From assembly GCA_902797585.1 (NCBI GenBank), contig CADBTK010000033.1, forward strand, positions 1-5,997: a stretch of 5,997 bases of DNA, read 5' to 3'. This DNA is from Erysipelothrix rhusiopathiae (GTDB lineage Bacteria > Bacillota_I > Bacilli_A > Erysipelotrichales > Erysipelotrichaceae). A model generated the notes under the pieces. It did no database searches. It was given only the letters and a program-made list of their open reading frames with translations, and was not told the DNA's origin. Numbering within the stretch: position 1 is the first letter of the stretch; each line of letters starts with the position of its first letter. A program made the position numbers and the translations under genes. Of this stretch, positions 1-5,854 are shown piece by piece.

Positions 1-747
1 CAAGAAGGGGATGAAGAAGCGAAACAAATTCTAATTTCTTCTAACTTGCGTTTGGTTGTATCCATTGCGAAAAAATATGTGGGACGTGGAATGTTATTTT
101 TAGACTTAATCCAAGAAGGAAACTGTGGATTAATTAAAGCCGTTGATAAATTTGACTATAAAAAAGGATTTAAATTTTCAACTTATGCAACATGGTGGAT
201 TCGTCAATCTATTACTCGTGCCATTGCCGATCAAGCACGTACGATTCGTATTCCAGTACATATGGTTGAAACCATCAATAAATTGACACGTATTCAACGT
301 CAATTAGTCCAAGATTTAGGACGTGATCCATTGCCAGAAGAAATTGCTGCTAAAATGGAAAATATCACAGCGGATAAAGTACGTGAAATTCAAAAAATCG
401 CCTTAGATCCAGTAAGTTTAGAAACACCAATTGGGGAAGAAGACGACTCTCATTTGGGTGACTTTATTGAAGATAAAGAAACATTATCACCAGATGAATA
501 TACAAATAACCAATTGTTGAAAGATGAAATTCAAAAAGTCTTGATGACATTAACAACTCGTGAACGTGATGTACTAACAATGCGTTTTGGGTTGGATAAT
601 GGTCATACCCGGACATTGGAAGAAGTAGGGAAAGAGTTTGACGTAACACGTGAACGGATTCGTCAAATTGAAGCGAAGGCATTGCGTAAACTTAAAAATA
701 TCAACCGTAAAAAAGTCTTACAAGACTTCATGAACAATGATAAATAA
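1..747 (+). CDS. sigA: Primary (housekeeping) RNA polymerase sigma factor, 5'-truncated by the window
   Basis: The reading frame is open from base 1, so the visible 248 residues are the C-terminal part of a sigma-70 group 1 factor; region 1 and the true start lie upstream. Region 2 is clear: [17 protein letters not shown], then [27 protein letters not shown] (core binding, -10 recognition and melting). Region 3.0 reads [16 protein letters not shown], with the His and Glu that in the family contact extended -10 promoters. Region 3 contains [21 protein letters not shown]. Region 4 contains [18 protein letters not shown] and the -35-binding helix-turn-helix [21 protein letters not shown]. The protein directs core RNA polymerase to housekeeping promoters. 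A TTG at 46 could pass as a start but lies inside conserved region 2 and is not one. One oddity is [11 protein letters not shown], where Met or Ile is usual instead of Cys. The gene overlaps trmK by 11 nt. Confidence 0.97.
   Translation, partial: QEGDEEAKQILISSNLRLVVSIAKKYVGRGMLFLDLIQEGNCGLIKAVDKFDYKKGFKFSTYATWWIRQSITRAIADQARTIRIPVHMVETINKLTRIQRQLVQDLGRDPLPEEIAAKMENITADKVREIQKIALDPVSLETPIGEEDDSHLGDFIEDKETLSPDEYTNNQLLKDEIQKVLMTLTTRERDVLTMRFGLDNGHTRTLEEVGKEFDVTRERIRQIEAKALRKLKNINRKKVLQDFMNNDK
713..728 (+). other. Short perfect inverted repeat just before the trmK start
   Basis: AAGTCTT and AAGACTT are separated by two bases (AC), in the last codons of sigA, ending 8 nt before the trmK ATG at 737. 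In RNA this could form a six-pair stem with a TACA loop. No T-tract follows, so it is not a terminator. It occupies the place where a trmK ribosome binding site would be, and no Shine-Dalgarno motif is visible there. It might influence translational coupling of trmK to sigA, or be a by-product of the codons for KVLQDF. Confidence 0.35.
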
Positions 748-1387
748 GCGTTTAGGTGCCATTGTTGATTGGATTGATGGACAAGTATTAGCTGATGTAG
801 GATGTGATCATGCTTATGTTGCGGTTCAAGCCATCTTAAAAGGGAAGGTAAAGAAATCTTATGCTTGCGATGTTGCCAAACTTCCTTTAGAACATGCACA
901 AACAACCATTGATCAATATGAAGTGGGCAATCAAGTAAAAACCATCTTGATGGATGGAATCCAACAATTGCCTGAAGATGTTGATGTGATTGTAATTGCT
1001 GGCTTAGGGGCTGGAACGATACAGACCATTTTACAGCCTCAATATTTGAAACCAGGCATTCGTTTGATTCTTTCTCCACATAAAGATGTTGTGGATTTAC
1101 GTAAAGACTTATCGAATAAACCCATTCGTATTCAACGAGAAAGAATGGTTTATGAACAAGGGCATTATTATCCCATCTTAGATTGCATTGTTGAAAAAGA
1201 ACCAAGTTCACTTAAAGAACAAGAAATCTATATGGGTGTTAATGTATTAAAGGATGAAACCTATCGCGATTATATTCATTTCTTATTAAAGAAATATACG
1301 CGCATACTAGCCCAAATCCCATCGAAAACGCATCCTGTGTTTTCGGCGCATATAAAATATTTGGAAAAAGAAAAAGAGAGTTTATAG
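737..1387 (+). CDS. trmK: tRNA (adenine(22)-N1)-methyltransferase, TrmK/YqfN family
   Basis: A 216-residue class I SAM-dependent methyltransferase of the TrmK family, which methylates N1 of adenine 22 in the D-arm of certain bacterial tRNAs in the cytoplasm. The N-terminal KRL motif (residues 4-6) is followed by the SAM-binding motif [10 protein letters not shown] (18-27), equivalent to the family's ADIGSDHAYLP. A DG pair (73-74) and [10 protein letters not shown] (86-95) correspond to the usual IAGMGG strand-loop; the third motif is LSPHKD (112-117) where LQPN is typical. The C-terminal part is a short helical, Lys/Glu-rich tail, and the protein is about 20 residues shorter than B. subtilis TrmK as I recall it. 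The ATG at 737 lies inside the end of sigA with no visible ribosome binding site, so translation is probably coupled. The position directly after sigA supports the assignment. The motif substitutions are a reason to confirm activity. Confidence 0.87.
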   Translation: MINKRLGAIVDWIDGQVLADVGCDHAYVAVQAILKGKVKKSYACDVAKLPLEHAQTTIDQYEVGNQVKTILMDGIQQLPEDVDVIVIAGLGAGTIQTILQPQYLKPGIRLILSPHKDVVDLRKDLSNKPIRIQRERMVYEQGHYYPILDCIVEKEPSSLKEQEIYMGVNVLKDETYRDYIHFLLKKYTRILAQIPSKTHPVFSAHIKYLEKEKESL

Positions 1388-1417
1388 GATATCGGATCCT
1401 GTTAATCTCTCTTTTTT
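1371..1417. terminator. Bidirectional intrinsic terminator embedded in the trmK and ispH 3' ends
   Basis: AAAAAGAGAG at 1371-1380 pairs perfectly with CTCTCTTTTT at 1407-1416. Inside it, three more pairs (1382-1384 with 1403-1405) and a five-pair stem (AGGAT 1386-1390 with ATCCT 1396-1400) with loop ATCGG extend the hairpin. On the plus strand the stem runs into six Ts (1412-1417); on the minus strand it runs into a T-rich tract made by the complement of 1364-1375. It can therefore end transcription of both converging genes. Both stop codons (trmK 1385-1387, ispH 1382-1384) lie inside the structure. Confidence 0.82.
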
Positions 1418-2278
1418 ATTGTTTGGATAGTTTTCAATGTAATCAATAATTTGTTGAGTTAACACCGGTGGGGTACTAGCGCCACTGGTAATCGCAATAT
1501 GATTGACATCTTTTATATAAGAATCTTCTAATTCCATCACATCTTGAATGCATAATACATGATCAACTTTTGTATGAGCAATCTCGGCTAGTTTTTGTGT
1601 GTTATTGCTGGTAGGGTCTCCAACTACGATAACTAACTCTATACTTTCGTCAATGTCCATTACAGCTTGTTGGCGAATGCGAGTCGCATTGCATAGTTCA
1701 TCTTGAATAACAGCTTGTGGATAGAGATTAGTAATCGCTTTGAAAATCGGTCCAATCTCTTGAATAGACATCGTTGTTTGATTGGTTACAAAAATAGGTT
1801 GTGTGATACTAGTAGGGATGTCTTTCTTTTTCTCTATGAGATGAACATGAGGATTATCTAAATAGATGGATTCAGCTTCTGGATGTCGATATTTACCAAT
1901 ATAGAAAATCTCATATCCTTTTTGGCAATAATCTTTAACCTTTTGTTGGGTTTGTAATACAAATGGGCAAGATGCATCCACGATTTTTAATCCTTTATTT
2001 TTTGCTTTTTGATAGACTTGTTCATTTACTCCATGAGCTGTAAAAATCACAATGCCTTCATCTATTTGGTCTAATAATTCCAAACGAGTTAGACTTGAAT
2101 CATCTATAGTTCGGATACCAATGGATGCCAGTGCTTGTTTGACATAATGATTATGTACTAAGTTTCCCAATACTGTAATGGTTTGGTTTGGATATTGTTC
2201 TTTGCAATCTTTGGCAGTAGCAATAGCTTTTAGAACTCCGCCACAATATCCTTGTGGTTGTAAACGTGTAACTTTCAT
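1382..2278 (-). CDS. ispH: 4-hydroxy-3-methylbut-2-enyl diphosphate reductase
   Basis: A 298-residue IspH (LytB), the iron-sulfur enzyme that reduces HMBPP to IPP and DMAPP in the last step of the cytosolic MEP isoprenoid pathway. The three cluster cysteines are C12 (GYCGGV), C104 (DASCPFV) and C196 (ELCNATRIRQ). Substrate-binding residues are also present: H42 in LVHNH, H82 in TAHGV, H132/E134 in YRHPEAE, T168 in TNQTTMS, the SNN of VGDPTSNNTQ (224-226) and S268 in SGASTPP. The motifs TNQTTMS, VVGDP.SNN and GASTP match the B. subtilis YqfP type more than the E. coli type. The N-terminus aligns with family members from the first Met, which fixes the start. No Shine-Dalgarno sequence precedes it, and a promoter -10 box sits 6 nt upstream. 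The gene points against all its neighbours and overlaps trmK by 6 nt at its 3' end. The C-terminal tail ([14 protein letters not shown]) is encoded partly by the terminator stem. Confidence 0.96.
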   Translation of the reverse strand: MKVTRLQPQGYCGGVLKAIATAKDCKEQYPNQTITVLGNLVHNHYVKQALASIGIRTIDDSSLTRLELLDQIDEGIVIFTAHGVNEQVYQKAKNKGLKIVDASCPFVLQTQQKVKDYCQKGYEIFYIGKYRHPEAESIYLDNPHVHLIEKKKDIPTSITQPIFVTNQTTMSIQEIGPIFKAITNLYPQAVIQDELCNATRIRQQAVMDIDESIELVIVVGDPTSNNTQKLAEIAHTKVDHVLCIQDVMELEDSYIKDVNHIAITSGASTPPVLTQQIIDYIENYPNNKKERLTGSDIL

Positions 2279-2284
2279 ATCGGT

Positions 2285-2313
2285 ATTATGACACTCGATT
2301 CATTTGTTTTCAA
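2285..2313 (-). promoter_or_regulatory. Sigma-A promoter of ispH, placed for a leaderless mRNA
   Basis: On the minus strand TTGAAA (2313-2308) and CATAAT (2290-2285) are 17 bp apart, differing from TTGACA and TATAAT by one base each. Only six bases, ACCGAT, separate the -10 box from the ispH ATG, so transcription starting the usual seven bases after the -10 box would begin at the A of the ATG. Confidence 0.75.
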
Positions 2314-2332
2314 ATCTTTTGTATGGTATGAT
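2304..2332 (+). promoter_or_regulatory. Extended -10 sigma-A promoter of cshB-nfo
   Basis: TTGTTT (2304-2309), a 17-bp spacer and TATGAT (2327-2332), with TG at 2324-2325 giving the extended -10 element TGGTATGAT. The predicted transcript start is near 2339, leaving about a 30-nt leader that contains the Shine-Dalgarno sequence. Its -35 box overlaps that of the divergent ispH promoter at 2308-2309. Confidence 0.7.
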
Positions 2333-2355
2333 TTACACGATTTTTTGTATTGGAT

Positions 2356-2360
2356 AGGAG
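2356..2360 (+). promoter_or_regulatory. Ribosome binding site that sets the cshB start
   Basis: AGGAG ends 8 nt before the ATG at 2369. This favours 2369 over the in-frame ATG at 2288, which would lie upstream of the predicted transcript start and add residues without similarity to the family. Confidence 0.8.
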
Positions 2361-2368
2361 TGAGAGAA

Positions 2369-3700
2369 ATGGAAGTTTCAAACCGCGTAAAAGAAATTAT
2401 GGAAATTGAAGGGTTTCATACACTGACTCCCATTCAAGAACAAGTATTACAAGTTAAACAACAACATAGAGATTTAATTGGATTATCTAGCACAGGGTCT
2501 GGAAAGTCCCATGCTTTTTTCTTTTCCATTTTTGAACAATTGGATTTTGACAATCCAAAAGTCCAAGCAGTTATTTCTACACCAACTCGTGAATTAGCAT
2601 ATCAATTATATGATCGTTGTCGATTGTTATGTAAACACTTTGGAGTAAGTTGTAAGTTAGTAACTGGTGGAATGGAGAGAAGCCAACAATCCATCAATGC
2701 GCAAATTGTGATTGGTACACCAGGACGAATGAAAGACTTATTCTTAGATGAAAAAACATTGCGTTTAGATACGGCTAAGATTTTTGTTGTTGATGAAGCG
2801 GATATGACATTGGAGTTTGGATTCTTAGAAGATATTGATACGATTTTATCCCGTATGGATGATTCTGTTCAAACGATGGTTTTTTCTGCGACCATCCCTC
2901 AACAATTACAACCATTTTTGAAAAAATATTTAAAAGATCCAATCTTGATTCAAATTGATGACACGTTGGATTTCCAAAGTGATATTGAACACGTATTGGT
3001 TCCTTGTAAACATAAAAGTTATGAGCAAAAAATATTGGATGTATTACCACACATTCAACCCTATGTTTGTTTGATTTTTGCTAATTCCAATGAAGAGGCT
3101 GCTACTCTGGCAAACACTATGCGACAAAATGGGTACGATTTAGTAGAATTGCATGGAGATTTGGAATCACGCGAACGGATGAAAGCAATCAAGATGATTC
3201 AATCTCAAAAGAAGTCATACATTGTTGCCAGTGATATTGCCAGTCGAGGAATTGACTTAGATGGGGTAACACATGTTATTTCATGTGGATTTCCAAAAGA
3301 CTTAAAATATTATGTTCACCGTGCTGGTCGAACAGGACGTGCCCAACGTGATGGTGTATGTATTGCTTTATACAATGATAAAGATAAAGGGGCTATTTCT
3401 ACTTTAATGCGTGATGGTATTGAATTTGAACATCGTGATATTCGTCGTAATGGATGGATTGATTTAAAACCATATGCTCAAACCAATCGTCCTCGTAAGA
3501 AAAGTGCAATGGATAAAGAGATTGAAAAAATCGTAAAACGTAAAGTAAAAAAGGTAAAACCGAACTATAAAAAGAAACAACGTCAAGAAATTGAACGATT
3601 GAAACGTAAAAAGAAACGCGAAATTATTCAAAAGGATATCCAACGCCAGAAAAAAGAACGTGCGAAAGAACGTCAAAAGAATAAGAGGCTTGGAAAATGA
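2369..3700 (+). CDS. cshB: DEAD-box ATP-dependent RNA helicase, CshB-like
   Basis: A 443-residue cytoplasmic DEAD-box helicase that unwinds or remodels RNA using ATP. CshB of Bacillus is associated with cold adaptation and mRNA or ribosome metabolism. Motifs in order: Q motif TPIQ (20-23), Walker A STGSGKS (41-47; Ser replaces the usual last Thr), PTRELA (72-77), TGG (99-101), TPGR (117-120), DEAD (142-145), SAT (173-175), LIFANS (235-240), ASDIASRGID (287-296) and HRAGRTGR (317-324). Residues about 376-443 form a very basic Lys/Arg-rich tail containing KKVKPNYKKK (394-403), close to the KKVKPGYKKK of B. subtilis CshB as I recall it; this tail probably binds RNA. The start at 2369 has a good ribosome binding site. 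It leaves only 22 residues before the conserved Gln, so the aromatic residue usually found about 17 residues before the Q motif is not clearly present. The stop overlaps the nfo start (ATGA). The position next to ispH and nfo supports CshB. Confidence 0.92.
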   Translation: MEVSNRVKEIMEIEGFHTLTPIQEQVLQVKQQHRDLIGLSSTGSGKSHAFFFSIFEQLDFDNPKVQAVISTPTRELAYQLYDRCRLLCKHFGVSCKLVTGGMERSQQSINAQIVIGTPGRMKDLFLDEKTLRLDTAKIFVVDEADMTLEFGFLEDIDTILSRMDDSVQTMVFSATIPQQLQPFLKKYLKDPILIQIDDTLDFQSDIEHVLVPCKHKSYEQKILDVLPHIQPYVCLIFANSNEEAATLANTMRQNGYDLVELHGDLESRERMKAIKMIQSQKKSYIVASDIASRGIDLDGVTHVISCGFPKDLKYYVHRAGRTGRAQRDGVCIALYNDKDKGAISTLMRDGIEFEHRDIRRNGWIDLKPYAQTNRPRKKSAMDKEIEKIVKRKVKKVKPNYKKKQRQEIERLKRKKKREIIQKDIQRQKKERAKERQKNKRLGK

Positions 3701-4563
3701 TTTATTTAGGTTCTCATGTTTCTATGAAAGCACCCAATTATTTTTTAGGTGCCATTGAAGAAGCAATTTCCTATGGAGCCAATGCTTGTATGATTTATAC
3801 AGGACCTCCAAGTAATTCCATTCGTAAAGATATTAAACTTTTCAAAATAGAAGAAGCGAAAGCATTGATGAAAGAGAATCATTTTTCTATGGAACGCGTG
3901 ATTATTCATGCGCCATATATCATTAATTTAGCCAATGTGATAAAACCTGAGACTGCCCAATTCGGTGTTCAGTTTTTACAAGAAGAATTGAAACGAGTTG
4001 CCCAGATTGGGGCAACAACTTTGGTCTTACACCCAGGCTCTCATACTACTGCTACTCTTGAACAAGGGGTTGAATCAATTATCAAAGGATTAAATGAAGT
4101 CTTAGACCAAGATGATTCGAATGTTAAGATTGCCCTTGAAACTATGTCGGGAAAAGGAAGTGAAGTAGGTCGTACTTTTGAACAACTAGCCTCTATTACA
4201 AAGGGAATTCATAAAAAGAATCGTATTGGATATTGTCTAGATACGTGTCATATTCATGATGCCGGTTATGATGTATCCGATTTTGATTCTGTTTTAGATC
4301 AATTTGATGCCATCTTAGGTTTAGAAAACTTGTTGTGTATTCATCTTAATGACTCGAAAAATATACGTGGGGCTCAAAAAGATCGCCATGCCAATATTGG
4401 TCAGGGAGAAATTGGTTTTGATGCTCTTTATCAAGTGGCACACCATCCAAAATGTAAGAATGTTACTAAAATATTAGAGACGCCTTATGTCGATGGAAAA
4501 CCGATTTATAAAGAAGAAATTGAATTGTTAAAAAATGAGAATAAAGTTGGACAATTAAAATGA
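3697..4563 (+). CDS. nfo: Endonuclease IV (AP endonuclease)
   Basis: A 288-residue endonuclease IV of the TIM-barrel AP endonuclease 2 family, which cleaves 5' of abasic sites and removes blocked 3' ends in base excision repair, using a three-zinc centre. All nine expected metal ligands are visible: H71 (IIHAPY), H112 (VLHPGSH), E148 (ALETM), D182 and H185 (CLDTCHIHDAG), H216 (CIHLNDS), D229 and H231 (KDRHANIGQGEIG) and E261 (ILETPY). The length is normal for the family. The start ATG overlaps the cshB stop by four bases (ATGA), with AGAGG at 3684-3688 as a ribosome binding site, so the two genes are co-transcribed and probably translationally coupled. The last codons (KVGQLK) are encoded by the left arm of a terminator hairpin. 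The cshB-nfo pair matches yqfR-yqfS of Bacillus. Confidence 0.97.
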   Translation: MIYLGSHVSMKAPNYFLGAIEEAISYGANACMIYTGPPSNSIRKDIKLFKIEEAKALMKENHFSMERVIIHAPYIINLANVIKPETAQFGVQFLQEELKRVAQIGATTLVLHPGSHTTATLEQGVESIIKGLNEVLDQDDSNVKIALETMSGKGSEVGRTFEQLASITKGIHKKNRIGYCLDTCHIHDAGYDVSDFDSVLDQFDAILGLENLLCIHLNDSKNIRGAQKDRHANIGQGEIGFDALYQVAHHPKCKNVTKILETPYVDGKPIYKEEIELLKNENKVGQLK

Positions 4564-4580
4564 ATTGTTCAACTTTTTTT
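4543..4580 (+). terminator. Intrinsic terminator of cshB-nfo, with the nfo stop codon in its loop
   Basis: AAAGTTGGACAATT (4543-4556) pairs with AATTGTTCAACTTT (4563-4576) over 14 positions, one of them G-U. The loop is AAAATG, and Ts continue to 4580. The nfo TGA (4561-4563) falls in the loop and the first base of the right arm. This is a canonical Rho-independent terminator separating nfo from the following operon. Confidence 0.9.
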
Positions 4581-4590
4581 ATATAGATTA

Positions 4591-4599
4591 TGCTATAAT
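4591..4599 (+). promoter_or_regulatory. Extended -10 promoter of the SGNH operon, nearly leaderless
   Basis: TGCTATAAT is a perfect extended -10 element (TGn plus TATAAT at 4594-4599). No convincing -35 box lies 16-19 bp upstream, where the sequence is the T-rich tail of the nfo terminator. The ATG at 4608 follows after only eight bases, so transcription would start about at 4606-4608, leaving zero to two untranslated bases. Confidence 0.75.
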
Positions 4600-4607
4600 T
4601 TTAGTCG

Positions 4608-5360
4608 ATGAAACAAAAAAGACAGACTTTTAAATTCTCTTATAAAGTCGTAGCAGCCATCGCGATTCTATTGGTGGCTCTTTTAGTTTTGTTCCCACGT
4701 ACAGATGTAAGCGAAGGACAAGAATATATTCATAATCAAGAGACTAAAGATACAACGAAATTAACGAAGAAACTTGCGACTATTCGTAAAAAAGAAATTA
4801 AAAAAGCACAAAAAGAGGGAACATTAAATCCTTTTGCCCTTTTTGATGATTATGTAATCTTTGGAGATAGTCGTGTAGTGGGATTCTCTAGTTATGGTTA
4901 TATGGATAAAAGTCGTGTATTTGCCGATTCCGGAAATACCGTTCGCAATATTACAGAATGGAAGAAACAAATCAAAACGATTCGTCCTAGCAATCTTTAT
5001 TTTTCCTATGGAGTCAATGACATGGGATTGGATATCGATGGACAAGAAGGTGGATATGATGTCTTCTATGAAAAGCAGGTTAAAGAAATGTTGAAATATT
5101 GTCCAAAAGGAGCCAAAGTGTATATCAACTCGATTCTTCCAGCTACACCAGAAGCTGTAGAGAGTTCACCAGCTTGGAAACAAGTCAACAAATATAATAA
5201 AAAGATTAAAAAGATGTGTAAAAAGAATGGATGGACCTACATCGATAATGATGAAATTACGGATAATGGACATGCAGATATTTATCAAGAAGATGGTGTG
5301 CACTTAATATCAGAATTTTATCCTGTGTGGGGTATGAATATGAATGAGAGTGCTTTATAG
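4608..5360 (+). CDS. Membrane-anchored SGNH/GDSL-fold protein, probable glycan O-acyltransferase or esterase
   Basis: A 250-residue protein with a basic N-terminus (KQKRQ), one hydrophobic anchor at about 14-29, a charged Lys-rich linker (about 31-75) and an SGNH domain facing outside the cell. Block I is FGDSRV with nucleophile S88, block II is DSGNTV with G109, block III is SYGVNDMG with N137, and block V is EDGVHL with D229 and H232. These form the catalytic Ser-Asp-His and oxyanion set of SGNH hydrolases. In such clusters these enzymes transfer or remove acyl groups, usually acetyl, on surface polysaccharides. The genes for a DUF4358 protein and an MBOAT acyltransferase follow, so a transfer role is more likely than a lipase. 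The start is set by the need to keep the anchor; no ribosome binding site precedes it, and no other start codon with one is visible before the domain. The glycan substrate is unknown. Confidence 0.88.
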   Translation: MKQKRQTFKFSYKVVAAIAILLVALLVLFPRTDVSEGQEYIHNQETKDTTKLTKKLATIRKKEIKKAQKEGTLNPFALFDDYVIFGDSRVVGFSSYGYMDKSRVFADSGNTVRNITEWKKQIKTIRPSNLYFSYGVNDMGLDIDGQEGGYDVFYEKQVKEMLKYCPKGAKVYINSILPATPEAVESSPAWKQVNKYNKKIKKMCKKNGWTYIDNDEITDNGHADIYQEDGVHLISEFYPVWGMNMNESAL

Positions 5361-5364
5361 GAGG
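5359..5364 (+). promoter_or_regulatory. Shine-Dalgarno sequence overlapping the SGNH stop codon
   Basis: A perfect AGGAGG begins inside the TAG stop of the SGNH gene and ends 4 nt before the next ATG at 5369. Ribosomes finishing the SGNH gene would reach this site directly, suggesting coupled translation of the two proteins. Confidence 0.8.
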
Positions 5365-5368
5365 AGCT

Positions 5369-5839
5369 ATGAATAAGATACAGATTATCAAAGGGATTCT
5401 GTTGGCGATGATTATAGCTTTTCTAGCAGCGAATGTAATTCAACCATCGGACAGTAATCTTAAAATGAGTACCGTACAAGATGTCACACTAAAAAAAGTG
5501 GACATGAAAAATTTAACAAAACAAAACAATCAAGATATCAAGCGTTTCTTAGGGCTTCAACCAGGAGACTATAAAGAGATTGTGTACTACAAGCACAATG
5601 ACACAATGCAGTCACCTGAAGTCTTGATTGTAAAATTCACAAATCATTCTCAACAAAAAGCTTTTGTTGAGACAATGAAAAAGCATAGGGATGAACGCAA
5701 AGGAGTCTTTGATGGTTATGCGCCAAAAGAAGCGCAGTTATTATCGGATTCCATTACTACGGTTCATGCGAATTACGCAATCTTTATTGTTCATAAAGAT
5801 GCCAAAACAATTAATAAACAATTCTTATCGAATTTTTAA
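5369..5839 (+). CDS. Membrane-anchored DUF4358 family protein
   Basis: A 156-residue protein with one N-terminal hydrophobic segment (about residues 8-24, GILLAMIIAFLAANVI) and no lipobox Cys, so it is probably a single-pass protein with its domain outside the cell. The C-terminal half fits DUF4358 as I know it: SPEVLIVKFTNHSQQ (82-96), then FDGYAPKEAQLLSD (114-127) and HANYAIFIV (133-141). The biochemical role of the family is not known. In Bacillota it is often found beside MBOAT acyltransferases and SGNH or DHHW proteins, as here, which suggests an accessory role in surface glycan acylation. It is 8 nt after the SGNH gene, with its ribosome binding site overlapping that gene's stop, and 15 nt before the MBOAT gene. 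The family call is from recalled motif shape and not a search. Confidence 0.78.
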   Translation: MNKIQIIKGILLAMIIAFLAANVIQPSDSNLKMSTVQDVTLKKVDMKNLTKQNNQDIKRFLGLQPGDYKEIVYYKHNDTMQSPEVLIVKFTNHSQQKAFVETMKKHRDERKGVFDGYAPKEAQLLSDSITTVHANYAIFIVHKDAKTINKQFLSNF

Positions 5840-5854
5840 TGAAAGGAGAAAGCC

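Noticed and set aside
464..682. 72-codon minus-strand frame opposite sigA
   Set aside because: It is a shadow of the conserved sigma region 3 and 4 coding sequence with no domain or start signal.
663..1211. 182-codon open frame on the minus strand, opposite sigA and trmK
   Set aside because: It is antisense to two clearly conserved proteins, its product is rich in His and Gln as expected for a complement of these codons, and it has no recognisable domain.
2288..2368. In-frame upstream extension of the helicase beginning at ATG 2288
   Set aside because: The predicted promoter lies within it, the added residues do not resemble a helicase N-terminus, and the ATG at 2369 has a proper ribosome binding site.
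2775..3050. 91-codon minus-strand frame opposite the helicase
   Set aside because: It lies wholly within conserved helicase motifs and has no supporting start signal.
3464..3676. Phe/Leu-rich minus-strand frame that looks like a membrane protein
   Set aside because: The hydrophobicity is simply the complement of the Lys/Arg-rich helicase tail (AAA and AAG read as TTT and CTT).
3744..3757. 14-base exact match (TTTAGGTGCCATTG) between nfo and trmK (751-764)
   Set aside because: Both copies encode the same short peptide LGAI near the protein start, so shared codons explain it; there is no extension or flanking repeat.
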